DNA of 26,857 nucleotides from an uncultured Christensenella sp. GTDB lineage: Bacteria > Bacillota > Clostridia > Christensenellales > Borkfalkiaceae. The stretch lies in contig CAJTQE010000004.1 in the NCBI GenBank assembly GCA_910578655.1, positions 16,878 through 43,734 on the forward strand, written 5' to 3'. Positions 7,477 through 14,909 of this stretch are shown here, one piece after another. The first letter of the stretch is position 1, and every line of letters starts with the position of its first letter. Made by a program: the position numbers and the translations under genes. Under the pieces are notes generated by a model. It was given only the letters and a program-made list of their open reading frames with translations. It had not been told where the DNA came from and searched no databases.

Positions 7477-7498
7477 TCGTTCTTATGAACGATTTTTT
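7477..7498 (+). terminator. Intrinsic terminator after tRNA-Glu
   Basis: Stem TCGTTC (7477–7482) / GAACGA (7487–7492), loop TTAT, followed by six T residues and a further T-rich stretch. Confidence 0.8.
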
Positions 7499-7529
7499 CG
7501 TTTTTTAGTTACATAACACGGGAATTTCA

Positions 7530-8342
7530 ATGTGCAAAATTAAAATAAATTTCAGTTTGCTGTCGCCTGATAAAATTAAGCCATTCGGCGAAAGTTCAGA
7601 CTATTGCCTGCAATGGTTCGGCTTAACGGACGGACTTTTGAGCATAGATGTGTGTGGGCGAACGATATATGAGTACAGTGCCGCTGCGCTTAAATATTAT
7701 AAACTTCGCCATAAATACAACGATTATTATTTAGCGCGGTTTATTGAAGACTTTTTCGGTACGTTTCGGGCAGTCAGCCAGACAGTACCTGAAGAGCTTT
7801 ACTATGTCGTCGATAGCTTTGGTGCTATGCGTGAAAAATGGGAGAGTGTACACGCTGACGACCCTGATGATATTTTTAATAAATTTTATTTTGATGAATT
7901 TTGTGGGTTGTGCGGCTGGTATAATGACAGAACATTTGATTCGGCACATTTGATAGGCGGACCGCTAATCGGTTGTTTCAGGCACGGTGATAATCTTAAA
8001 ATTATTTGGAACGGCGAGCATAAGCTTGACAACGGCGCTGATTTATGGAGCGCGCCGAGCGGGTGCGTTGAAATTCTATATTCAGATTTTACTTCAGCTG
8101 TCGAAATATTTTATCGTGATTTTTTCGCTGCTATGGATCATCAATGCAAAATTGCTCCGAATTTGATCGATAAAAGAATTCAACTCGATGCGCCGCATCT
8201 TGTGCAAGAAAATGACCAAAGAAAACGCACGTTTTCTCAGTGTTTGGAATATCTTTATTCCCCAAGTGAATCGTACGACTGGGAAAAAATTTTAAGTCTT
8301 TACGCAAATATGAAAAAGCAATTAAAAGACTGCTCTAATTGA
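7530..8342 (+). CDS. DUF5984-like protein, 270 aa
   Basis: The N-terminal pattern INFSLLSPDKIKPFGE...LQWFGLTDGLLSIDVCGRTIYEYS resembles the DUF5984 family as I remember it; this needs a profile search. The protein looks cytosolic, with no signal peptide or membrane helix. It is rich in aromatic and acidic residues (WFGLTDG, DDPDDIFNKFYFDEFCGLCGWYNDRTFD). No catalytic motif is recognisable. The function of the family is unknown and members are often sporadic accessory genes. It follows the tRNA terminator, has only a weak ribosome site (GGGA 6 nt before ATG) and no obvious promoter. A decayed gene fragment lies just downstream. Confidence 0.7.
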   Translation: MCKIKINFSLLSPDKIKPFGESSDYCLQWFGLTDGLLSIDVCGRTIYEYSAAALKYYKLRHKYNDYYLARFIEDFFGTFRAVSQTVPEELYYVVDSFGAMREKWESVHADDPDDIFNKFYFDEFCGLCGWYNDRTFDSAHLIGGPLIGCFRHGDNLKIIWNGEHKLDNGADLWSAPSGCVEILYSDFTSAVEIFYRDFFAAMDHQCKIAPNLIDKRIQLDAPHLVQENDQRKRTFSQCLEYLYSPSESYDWEKILSLYANMKKQLKDCSN

Positions 8343-8474
8343 TTTTACCTGATAATAATCAGCAAACAAATAACAAAAAAGCAGGCGGCAGACTATACTA
8401 TGGGCTGCAACTGCGGTCCTTATACGCTCGCTGTTTTTGGTAAACTGGCAACACTGGATAATTAAAAAATTATT
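8343..8474 (+). other. Non-coding gap after the DUF5984-like gene
   Basis: There is no gene I can support. One frame stays open from about 8351 to 8465 and could encode a peptide ending MGCNCGPYTLAVFGKLATLDN, but it lacks a ribosome site and any recognised similarity. It may be more of the decayed sequence seen next to it. Confidence 0.3.
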
Positions 8475-8535
8475 ATGAAATCGATTACAGTGAGGGGTGT
8501 AGGCAAGGTGAGCGTTGAGCATCATAATGCGTTTG
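8475..8535 (+). pseudogene. Remnant of a SIMPL (DUF541) gene start
   Basis: Translation from the ATG at 8475 gives MKSITVRGVGKVSVEHH. This matches the start of SIMPL/DUF541 proteins (typical form ITVxGxGKVSVKPD). After about 17 residues the similarity stops and the frame runs through the leuS terminator to a stop at 8588. There is no ribosome site. It looks like the first ~50 bp of a deleted gene. The match is short, so chance similarity cannot be excluded. Confidence 0.4.
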
Positions 8536-8566
8536 AAAAAAGGAAGCTATTGATGCTTCCTTTTTT
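8536..8566. terminator. Bidirectional terminator, downstream of leuS
   Basis: AAAAAAGGAAGC (8536–8547) pairs exactly with GCTTCCTTTTTT (8555–8566) around a 7-nt loop. In the minus direction it begins 3 nt after the TAA at 8571–8569 that ends the out-of-frame leuS tail, marking the true 3' end of leuS. It can also stop plus-strand readthrough. Confidence 0.85.
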
Positions 8567-8568
8567 AG

Positions 8569-8676
8569 TTACACGATTATATTTATAAGCCGTTTTGGAA
8601 CTAAAATAAATTTCTTTATTGGTTTGCCGTCTATAAGCGGTGCAATGTAATTCAACACATCAAATAACTCCTTTAG
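8569..8676 (-). pseudogene. leuS: Out-of-frame C-terminal tail of LeuRS (35 codons)
   Basis: In the -1 frame relative to leuS, the minus strand encodes LKELFDVLNY, then IAPLIDGKPIKKF, then ILVPKRLINIIV and a stop. The last part is the conserved LeuRS C-terminal pattern (GK-x-I-x-K-x-I-x-VP-x-x-L-x-N-I-V). The in-frame leuS stop at 8675–8673 cuts this off. One missing base near 8676–8681, or a -1 ribosomal shift, would join the two. Even so joined, about 11 residues more than usual would separate the NE helix from the GK motif. Confidence 0.85.
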
Positions 8677-11015
8677 GTTGCAATTGCTTCGTTTGCTATG
8701 ACAAGAGCTTCAACTTCGTTCGCGGGCATATCGGCCGGAACGTTGATTTTTGTTTTGATTTTGCTGTTGACCTGAACGGCGTATTCAAAAGTATCTTCGC
8801 CGCATTTGGAGGCGTCGTATTTAGGCCAACTTTCGTACGTGATAGTTCCCTTGTGCCCTAAAATTACGTTCCAGATTTCTTCGGTTATAAAGGGGATAAC
8901 GGGATTCAAAAGCTTGATAAGCCCTTCGGCGTATTCTGTGGGGAAATTACGCCCTTCGCCTATTTCCTTGTAGACCGCATTGACGAAAATCATCATCTGC
9001 GATATTGCGGTATTTATTTTCATTGCTTCATAATCTTCGGTTACTTTTTTGACCGTCTGATTATAAATTTTTGTAAGGTTATCGTTATGCGTCGGGGAAA
9101 TTGCTTTAAGCTCGAAGTAAAGACGGTGTATTCTGTCGATAAACTTTTTCACGCCCTCTATATTTGCCGTATTCCAAGGCTTAGTGTCGGCAACCGGCCC
9201 CATAAACATTTCATACATTCTGAGAACGTCTGCGCCGTACTCTGCAACGATGTCGTTAGGGTTTACGACGTTGCCCAAACTTTTTGACATTTTGTTTCCG
9301 TCCTCACCGAGAACCAGTCCTTGATGGAACAACTTTTTAAAAGGTTCTTTACAGGGAACGAGTCCTTTATCGAACAGGAAATTATTCCAAAAACGCGAAT
9401 AGAGTAAGTGTCCGACCAAATGTTCTTTTCCGCCGACGTAGAAGTCAACGGGCATCCAATATTTCAAAAGGTCGTAATCGGCAAATTTTTTGTTGTTGTG
9501 TGGGTCGCAGTATCTCAAAAAGTACCACGCAGAACCTGCCGAGCCGGGCATTGTAGTGGTTTCACGCTTTCCATTGATGCCGTTTACGGTAACGTTTACC
9601 CAACTTTTAGCGTTTTCAAGCGGTGCGTTTCCGCCGTGCGCCTTGTAGTCGTCCATTTCCGGAAGAATGAGGGGGAGTTCGCTATCTTCAAGTAAAACGG
9701 TTTCGCCGTTTTCAAGATGAATAACGGGCAGCGGTTCGCCCCAATAGCGTTGGCGCGCAAATATCCATTCGCGCATTTTATAAGTAACCGTCTTTTTACC
9801 GCAATTATGTTCAACCAGCCACTGTGCCATTTTGTCGATAGCTTGCTGTTTATTTAATCCGTTCAAAAAGTCGGAATTAATATGCAGACCGTCCTGCGTG
9901 TACGCTTCCTTTGAAATATCACCGCCTTCGAGAACGGGAATAATAGGAAGCGAGAATTTTTTCGCAAACTCGTAGTCGCGCGTATCATGGGCGGGTACTG
10001 CCATAATAGCGCCCGTGCCGTAAGAGGTAAGCACGTAATCTGAAATATAAACGGGAAGCTTACTGCCGCTTGCGGGATTAATCGCATACGCGCCGGTGAA
10101 CGCACCGGTCTTATCTTTATTTAAGTCCGTGCGCTCCAACTCGGATTTCGAGGCGCACGCTTTTTTGTATGACTGTACTTCTGCGAATTGCTCTTTTGTA
10201 GTTATTTCGTCTACAATTTTATGTTCGGGGGCAAGCACGCAATAGGTTGCGCCGAATAGTGTATCGCAGCGCGTCGTAAACACAGTAAACTCTTTGTCGG
10301 TGCCGTCAACTTTAAAAATTACGTTTGCGCCTTCCGATTTGCCAATCCAGTTTCTTTGAGCGACTTTTGAAGATTCGGGCCAATCTAATTCGTCAAGTCC
10401 CGACAAAAGGGTCTCGGCATATTTATTAATGTCAATTACCCATTGTTTCATATTTTTGCGGACGACGGGATAGCCTCCGCGTTCGCTTTTGCCGTCGATA
10501 ATTTCATCGTTGGCAAGCACTGTGCCAAGTTCCTCACACCAATTTACCGGCATTTCAATATACCTTGCAAGTCCGTCCTTGCATAGCTGTTTGAATATCC
10601 ATTGCGTCCATTTATAAAATGAGGGATCGCAGGTTGAAATGGTGTTGTCCCAGTCGTAGGAAAGTCCCAGCATTTTAAGCTGGCTTGTAAAAGTTTCTAT
10701 ATTTTTTTGCGTAAAGCCGTCGGGGTTATGCCCCGTCTTTATGGCGTACTGCTCGGCGGGCAGACCGAAGCTGTCGAAGCCCATAGGGTGCAACACGTTA
10801 AAGCCCTGCATTCTCTTCATACGGGCTAGTATGTCGGTGGCGGTGTATCCCTCGGGGTGCCCCACGTGCAACCCTGCGCCGGAGGGATAAGGGAACATAT
10901 CCAATACGTAATACTTGGGTTTGGAAAAGTCGTGCAAATTAGTGTGGAACGTCTTGTTTTCATCCCAAAATTTTGCCCATTTTTTTTCAATTTTGTTAAA
11001 GTCGGTATAAGCCAT
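8673..11015 (-). CDS. leuS: Leucyl-tRNA synthetase, frameshifted before its C-terminal tail
   Basis: Charges tRNA-Leu in the cytosol. A class I synthetase: HVGH (50–53) after FPYPSG, the CP1 editing domain with TTRCDTLFGATYCVLAPEH and GTGAIMAVPAHDTRDYEFA, KMSKS (575–579) in GEDGNKMSKSLGNV, then the anticodon-binding domain. The ATG at 11015 is chosen because GAGAGG lies 6–7 nt upstream; a TTG 15 nt earlier overlaps it. The in-frame protein has 780 residues and ends ANEAIAT, before the conserved tail that contacts the tRNA. That tail is present in the -1 frame up to 8569, just before a terminator. No T-box precedes this gene, unlike thrS. Confidence 0.95.
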   Translation of the reverse strand: MAYTDFNKIEKKWAKFWDENKTFHTNLHDFSKPKYYVLDMFPYPSGAGLHVGHPEGYTATDILARMKRMQGFNVLHPMGFDSFGLPAEQYAIKTGHNPDGFTQKNIETFTSQLKMLGLSYDWDNTISTCDPSFYKWTQWIFKQLCKDGLARYIEMPVNWCEELGTVLANDEIIDGKSERGGYPVVRKNMKQWVIDINKYAETLLSGLDELDWPESSKVAQRNWIGKSEGANVIFKVDGTDKEFTVFTTRCDTLFGATYCVLAPEHKIVDEITTKEQFAEVQSYKKACASKSELERTDLNKDKTGAFTGAYAINPASGSKLPVYISDYVLTSYGTGAIMAVPAHDTRDYEFAKKFSLPIIPVLEGGDISKEAYTQDGLHINSDFLNGLNKQQAIDKMAQWLVEHNCGKKTVTYKMREWIFARQRYWGEPLPVIHLENGETVLLEDSELPLILPEMDDYKAHGGNAPLENAKSWVNVTVNGINGKRETTTMPGSAGSAWYFLRYCDPHNNKKFADYDLLKYWMPVDFYVGGKEHLVGHLLYSRFWNNFLFDKGLVPCKEPFKKLFHQGLVLGEDGNKMSKSLGNVVNPNDIVAEYGADVLRMYEMFMGPVADTKPWNTANIEGVKKFIDRIHRLYFELKAISPTHNDNLTKIYNQTVKKVTEDYEAMKINTAISQMMIFVNAVYKEIGEGRNFPTEYAEGLIKLLNPVIPFITEEIWNVILGHKGTITYESWPKYDASKCGEDTFEYAVQVNSKIKTKINVPADMPANEVEALVIANEAIAT

Positions 11016-11035
11016 AAAAAATCCTCTCAATTAAG

Positions 11036-11064
11036 ATTATACCTTTTAAATTAAAAATTGGCAA
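11036..11064 (-). promoter_or_regulatory. Promoter of leuS
   Basis: On the minus strand, -35 TTGCCA (11064–11059), 17-nt spacer, -10 TATAAT (11041–11036). It is divergent from the thrS leader promoter; only 8 bp separate the two -35 boxes. Confidence 0.75.
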
Positions 11065-11072
11065 TTAAATTA

Positions 11073-11101
11073 TTGACAAACGGAAATTATTGTACTAAAA
11101 T
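11073..11101 (+). promoter_or_regulatory. Promoter of the T-box leader / DUF3781–thrS unit
   Basis: -35 TTGACA (11073–11078), 17-nt spacer, -10 TAAAAT (11096–11101). The predicted start is near 11108, at the beginning of the T-box leader. Confidence 0.75.
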
Positions 11102-11107
11102 ATTTAC

Positions 11108-11310
11108 AAGCTTGAATTTAAAGACAAGTACCGCCGAGGCACTTTCAGAGAGTGCGGAGTAGCTGTGAACCGCATAGTCGCCGAAGAGAACGGGAAACCA
11201 CTTTTGCAAACATTTAAGCAATTGAAAGCGGCTTTTTATAAGCAATTAAGGTGGAACCGCGCATAAAGTAATTTTGCGTCCTTAAGCATAGGCTTAGGGA
11301 CGCTATTTTT
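11108..11310 (+). promoter_or_regulatory. T-box riboswitch leader (threonine)
   Basis: A T-box leader that senses uncharged tRNA. Stem I features include AGTA (11128 region), the TTTCAGAGAG–GG–GTGAA distal pattern, and the T-box core TGGAACCGCG (11252–11261) preceded by AAGG. The terminator stem is GCGTCCTTAAGC (11276–11287) / GCTTAGGGACGC (11292–11303) with TATTTTT after it. The antiterminator forms when TTAAGG (11246–11251) pairs with CCTTAA (11280–11285). The specifier should be a Thr codon, since thrS follows. ACC after GAA at 11197–11199 is my preferred candidate, with ACC at 11169–11171 as alternative; I could not fold stem I reliably by eye. Confidence 0.9.
11276..11310 (+). terminator. 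T-box attenuator terminator
   Basis: A 12-bp stem (one G·U) with loop ATAG and a T-rich tail TATTTTT. It overlaps the 3' half of the antiterminator, so the two structures exclude each other. Confidence 0.9.
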
Positions 11311-11333
11311 ATAAATCAAAAGGAAAAATTCAA

Positions 11334-11576
11334 ATGAATGCTTTGGTCGAAAATATTGATAGATTGCACACGACCGAAATGGGCGCGGAGCGAATAATGC
11401 GTAATTTGGGGCTTGCGTCGGTAGATGTTGTTCAATGGTGTAAAGCGCTCATTCTGAACAAAAATACGCAAATCGAAAGAATGGGCAAAAACTGGTACGC
11501 AGTTTTTGCAAATTACATGATAACGGTAAACGCGCATAGTTATACTATAATAACCGCACATAAAATCAAAGAGTGA
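11334..11576 (+). CDS. DUF3781 protein, 80 aa
   Basis: A short cytosolic protein with the features I associate with DUF3781: an LVENIDRLHTTEMGAERI start, VVQWCKALIL in the middle, and the strongly conserved GKNWYAVFANYMITVNAHSYTIITAHK end. No function is established and no catalytic motif is evident. The ribosome site AAAAGG lies about 10 nt before the ATG. It sits between the T-box terminator and thrS, 16 nt from thrS. It should therefore be expressed when threonyl-tRNA is uncharged, suggesting a role tied to translation or amino-acid stress. Confidence 0.8.
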   Translation: MNALVENIDRLHTTEMGAERIMRNLGLASVDVVQWCKALILNKNTQIERMGKNWYAVFANYMITVNAHSYTIITAHKIKE

Positions 11577-11592
11577 TAATTAGGAGAATATT

Positions 11593-13548
11593 ATGGAAAT
11601 CAAATTAAAGAACGGAAACGTGGTTTCGGTTGAAGATGGCGCTTCGTGTTTAGATGCGGCGCACGCAATAAGTGAGGGACTTGCTCGGTCTGCCGTTGCG
11701 GCAAAGGTCAACGGGACGCTTTGCGACCTCAGTACAAAACTTAAAGACGGTGACTCGCTTGAAATAGTTACCCTTAAAGATAAAGAGGGGCTCGAGGTTT
11801 ATCGTCATACCTGTGCACACGTTCTTGCACAGGCGATAAAAAATATTTATCCTACCTGCAATCTTGCGATAGGTCCCGTTATTGAAAACGGCTTTTATTA
11901 CGATATAGACTTTAAAACTCCTATATCTCAGGACGATTTTGCAAAAATTGAGGGCGAAATGCAGAAAATTATCGCCGCAAATACGCCTATCGAGCGGTTC
12001 GAGCTTCCGCGCGGAGAAGCCTTGAAACTAATGAAGAAGTATAAGGAAAAGTACAAAACGGAGCTTATAAACGATTTGCCCGAAGATGCCGTTATTTCAT
12101 TCTATAAGCAGGGAACTTTTACCGACCTTTGTAGAGGTCCTCATTTGCCGGCGACGGGAAAAATCAAAGCGTTTAAACTTACTTCTTTGACGGGGGCATA
12201 TTGGCGCGGCAATGAAAAGAATAAGATGCTTACAAGAATATACGGCACCGCATTTGAAAAGAAAAGCCAGCTGGAAGAATATTTGGTTGCCGCCGAGGAG
12301 GCAAAAAAACGCGACCATAACAAGCTCGGACGCGACCTCGGAATATTTATGACTTCCGATGTTGTGGGACAAGGCTTGCCCATTTTAATGCCTAAGGGTG
12401 CAAAAATCTTGCAGATTTTAACACGTTTTGTCGAGGACGAGGAAGCAAAACGCGGTTTTATGATAACCAAAACGCCGTATATGGCAAAGTCCGATTTATA
12501 CAAAATATCCGGTCACTGGGCGCATTACCGTGACAAAATGTTCGTGCTCGGGGAAATTGACGAGCACGGTGAATCGCCCAACGGCGAGGAAATAATGGCG
12601 CTGCGCCCTATGACCTGCCCTTTCCAGTATCAGATTTACAAAAACGGTTTAAAGTCGTACAGGGATTTGCCGTGCCGTTATTCCGAAACCGCAACTCTTT
12701 ACAGAAAAGAAGCCTCCGGTGAAATGCACGGACTGATAAGAGTAAGACAGTTTACCCTGTCGGACGGTCACATTGTCTGCACCAAGGAGCAGGTTGAAGA
12801 CGAATTTAAGCGTTGCCTTGACTTGTCGTACTATATTTTGGACGCGCTCGGAATGAGAAACGACGTTACTTTCAGGTTTTCAAAACGCGGCAGCTCGAAG
12901 TCTGATAAGTATATCGATAACGACGAGGCGTGGAATAATACCGAAGCAATGATGAAAACTATTCTCGACGACATAGGCATCGATTACGTCGAGGCTGATG
13001 ATGAGGCGGCGTTCTACGGCCCTAAGCTTGACGTTCAAATTAAAAACGTTCACGGAAAAGAAGACACTTTAATCACTATTCAAATTGACTTTGCCGCAGG
13101 CGAAAGCTTTGAGATGCAGTATATAGACGTAGACGGTACAAAGCAATATCCTTACGTTGTTCATAGAAGTTCGATAGGCTGTTACGAAAGAACGCTTGCT
13201 TTTCTCATAGAAAAATATGCAGGAGCATTTCCTCTTTGGATATGCCCCACGCAGGTCAAAATTCTTCCTATAACGGACAGAACGCTTAATTATGCAAAAA
13301 CGGTTGCCGAAAAGCTGACTTACAGAGGTATTCGTTGCGAGGTTGACAACCGCAATGAAAAAATAGGCTATAAGATACGCGAAGCAAAGATTGACAAGGT
13401 TCCTTACGTTTTGGTTGTCGGCGATAAAGAGGCGGAGGAGCTTACGGTTAACGTCAATAAAAGAGGCGTAGAAGAAAAGCAGACGCTTTCTGTTGATGAG
13501 TTTGTGGATAGGGTTGTTAAAGAGAACGAGGACAAGATAATTTTTTAG
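11593..13548 (+). CDS. thrS: Threonyl-tRNA synthetase
   Basis: Charges tRNA-Thr. The 651-residue class II enzyme has an N-terminal TGS domain (1–~62), the editing domain with H72-x-x-x-H76 (HTCAHVLAQA) and TDLCRGPH, and the catalytic core. The core shows MTCPFQ, YRKEASGEMHGLIRVRQFTLSDGHIVC (motif 2 and zinc ligands) and YVVHRSSIGCYERTLAFLIE (motif 3). The anticodon-binding domain is at the end (KIGYKIREAKIDKVPYVLVVGDKE). The ATG has AGGAG about 6 nt upstream. It is controlled by the T-box leader upstream and precedes infC–rpmI–rplT, which have their own promoter. Confidence 0.97.
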   Translation: MEIKLKNGNVVSVEDGASCLDAAHAISEGLARSAVAAKVNGTLCDLSTKLKDGDSLEIVTLKDKEGLEVYRHTCAHVLAQAIKNIYPTCNLAIGPVIENGFYYDIDFKTPISQDDFAKIEGEMQKIIAANTPIERFELPRGEALKLMKKYKEKYKTELINDLPEDAVISFYKQGTFTDLCRGPHLPATGKIKAFKLTSLTGAYWRGNEKNKMLTRIYGTAFEKKSQLEEYLVAAEEAKKRDHNKLGRDLGIFMTSDVVGQGLPILMPKGAKILQILTRFVEDEEAKRGFMITKTPYMAKSDLYKISGHWAHYRDKMFVLGEIDEHGESPNGEEIMALRPMTCPFQYQIYKNGLKSYRDLPCRYSETATLYRKEASGEMHGLIRVRQFTLSDGHIVCTKEQVEDEFKRCLDLSYYILDALGMRNDVTFRFSKRGSSKSDKYIDNDEAWNNTEAMMKTILDDIGIDYVEADDEAAFYGPKLDVQIKNVHGKEDTLITIQIDFAAGESFEMQYIDVDGTKQYPYVVHRSSIGCYERTLAFLIEKYAGAFPLWICPTQVKILPITDRTLNYAKTVAEKLTYRGIRCEVDNRNEKIGYKIREAKIDKVPYVLVVGDKEAEELTVNVNKRGVEEKQTLSVDEFVDRVVKENEDKIIF

Positions 13549-13567
13549 CGCATAGCGTGAAAAATAA

Positions 13568-13596
13568 TTGACAACGCCTTTTAAAAAGTGTATTAT
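13568..13596 (+). promoter_or_regulatory. Promoter of infC–rpmI–rplT
   Basis: -35 TTGACA (13568–13573), 17-nt spacer, -10 TATTAT (13591–13596). It lies 20 nt after the thrS stop and gives a leader of about 130 nt. Confidence 0.8.
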
Positions 13597-13602
13597 ATTA
13601 TT

Positions 13603-13731
13603 GTAAAGCAAAGGTTACCCCTTTCGCCCTGTGAGGTATTGCAGCGGCAAGATAATAATTTTAAGTTAAGACTTATATTATTTTTCGGGTAGCTTATGCT
13701 GCCCGAAATTTTTATTCAGTGGAGAGGTACT
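13603..13731 (+). promoter_or_regulatory. L20/IF3 autoregulatory leader (attenuator)
   Basis: The leader of infC–rpmI–rplT, the position of the Firmicutes L20 leader, where excess L20 promotes premature termination. It ends in a terminator, TTTCGGGTAGC (13683–13693) / GCTGCCCGAAA (13698–13708), followed by TTTTT. AGGTTACCC at 13612–13620 can pair over 9 bp (two wobbles) with GGGTAGCTT at 13687–13695, inside the terminator's 5' arm. That is a candidate antiterminator helix. Assignment to L20 is from gene context; the pairing is seen directly. Confidence 0.75.
13683..13713 (+). terminator. Attenuator terminator before infC
   Basis: An 11-bp stem (one G·U) with loop TTAT and five T residues. 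It lies 19 nt before the infC start. Confidence 0.85.
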
Positions 13732-14247
13732 ATTATAAAGGATTTATATTCTGTTAACGAAGCTATACGCGATAGAGAGGTCAGAGTTATAGGCAGTGAC
13801 GGTGAAATGTTGGGAGTTATGTCGTCGAGAGATGCCCAGCACCTTGCAAACAATGCAGGGCTTGATTTGGTAAAAATTTCACCTAACGCAAATCCTCCGG
13901 TTTGTAAAATAATGGACTATTCCAAATTTAAGTACGAACAGGCAAAACGTGAAAAGGAAAACCGCAGGAATCAGACAGTTATCGAAATAAAGGAAATTCG
14001 TCTTTCTATGACGATAGACATCGGAGATATAGCAGTTAAAACAAAGCAGTGCCTCAAATTTTTGGAAGCCGGCAATAAAGTCAAAGTTTCTATAAGAATG
14101 AAGGGTCGCGAAAACGCACGTTCATATCAGGGCGTAAAAGTAATGCAGGACTTTTTCGCCGGATTGGAAGGAAAGGCTGTTCAGGACAAAGCCCCTACGA
14201 CGGAAGGCAGAACCATAACGATGATGCTTTCACCCGTTAAAGCCTGA
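13732..14247 (+). CDS. infC: Translation initiation factor IF-3
   Basis: Binds the 30S subunit, checks the initiator tRNA and prevents premature 50S joining. The 171-residue chain has the N-domain YSVNEAIRDREVRVIGSDGEMLGVMSSRDA, the ANPPVCKIMDYSKFKYEQAKREKE linker, and the C-domain (KEIRLSMTIDIGDIAVK... KVSIRMKGRENA). I place the start at the ATT codon 13732, with GGAGAGG at 13721–13727 just upstream. AUU starts are a hallmark of infC and allow IF3 to repress its own translation. The in-frame ATG at 13696 is rejected because it lies in the attenuator terminator loop. Confidence 0.93.
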   Translation: MIKDLYSVNEAIRDREVRVIGSDGEMLGVMSSRDAQHLANNAGLDLVKISPNANPPVCKIMDYSKFKYEQAKREKENRRNQTVIEIKEIRLSMTIDIGDIAVKTKQCLKFLEAGNKVKVSIRMKGRENARSYQGVKVMQDFFAGLEGKAVQDKAPTTEGRTITMMLSPVKA

Positions 14248-14282
14248 AAAACTAAGAAATTATTTCATTTGGAGGATAAATT

Positions 14283-14483
14283 ATGCCTAAACAGAAGTCA
14301 CACAGCGGCACAAAAAAGCGTTTTTGGCTTACTTCAACCGGCAAGGTAAAAAGACCTCACGGCGGTAAGAACCATAAAGCAGAAACCAAGAACAGAAAGA
14401 GAAAGAGAAATTTGCGTACCAATACGCTTGTTTCGTCAGCACAGGAATCTAACGTCAAATCTATGATTCCTTATAAGGATTAA
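14283..14483 (+). CDS. rpmI: 50S ribosomal protein L35
   Basis: 66 residues, standard length, starting MPKQKSHSGTKKRFWLTSTGKVKR with the basic NHKAETKNRKRKRNLR core typical of bL35. GGAGG about 7 nt upstream. It sits between infC and rplT in the classical operon and shares their attenuator. Confidence 0.97.
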   Translation: MPKQKSHSGTKKRFWLTSTGKVKRPHGGKNHKAETKNRKRKRNLRTNTLVSSAQESNVKSMIPYKD

Positions 14484-14500
14484 TGGGAGGGTAGAAATTA

Positions 14501-14851
14501 ATGCGTATTAAGAGAACTGTTAACGCTGTAAAGAAGCGCAGAAAGATATTCCGTCTTTCAAAAGGATATTTCGGTAACAAATCCAAGTCGTACAGAATCG
14601 CCCGTCAGGCGGTTATGAAGTCTTTAAATTACGCTTATATCGGCAGAAGGCTGAGAAAGCGTGATATGCGCAGCTTGTGGATAGCGCGTATCAATGCGGC
14701 TGCAAGATTAAACGGACTTTCATATTCAAAGTTTATGCACGGACTTAAAAATGCCGGTATTAATCTCAATAGAAAAGTACTTGCAGACCTTGCCGTGTCT
14801 GATGCAAACGCATTTGCCGAGCTTGCCGCAAAAGCAAAAGCTGCACTTTAA
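14501..14851 (+). CDS. rplT: 50S ribosomal protein L20
   Basis: 116 residues, standard length. RIKRTVNAVKKRRKIFRLSKGYFGNKSKSYR is the basic N-terminal extension that threads into 23S rRNA. The globular part (WIARINAAARLNGLSYSKFMHGLKNAGINLNRKVLADLA) is the family signature. L20 also acts as the likely repressor of the upstream leader. GGGAGG lies about 11 nt before the ATG. Confidence 0.97.
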   Translation: MRIKRTVNAVKKRRKIFRLSKGYFGNKSKSYRIARQAVMKSLNYAYIGRRLRKRDMRSLWIARINAAARLNGLSYSKFMHGLKNAGINLNRKVLADLAVSDANAFAELAAKAKAAL

Positions 14852-14860
14852 GCGAATTTA

Positions 14861-14902
14861 TCGGTTCCTATTCGATTTATAGGAACCGAATTGCTTTATT
14901 TT
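14861..14902 (+). terminator. Terminator after rplT
   Basis: TCGGTTCCTAT (14861–14871) pairs exactly with ATAGGAACCGA (14879–14889). The tail ATTGCTTTATTTT is T-rich but interrupted, so some readthrough into the methyltransferase gene is possible. Confidence 0.7.
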
Positions 14903-14909
14903 ATCGATT

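Noticed and set aside
8400..8465. 21-codon frame MGCNCGPYT... before the SIMPL remnant
   Set aside because: Too short, no ribosome site, no recognisable similarity.
13696..13731. ATG at 13696 as infC start
   Set aside because: It lies in the loop of the attenuator terminator and has no ribosome site; ATT at 13732 fits the family and the Shine-Dalgarno.
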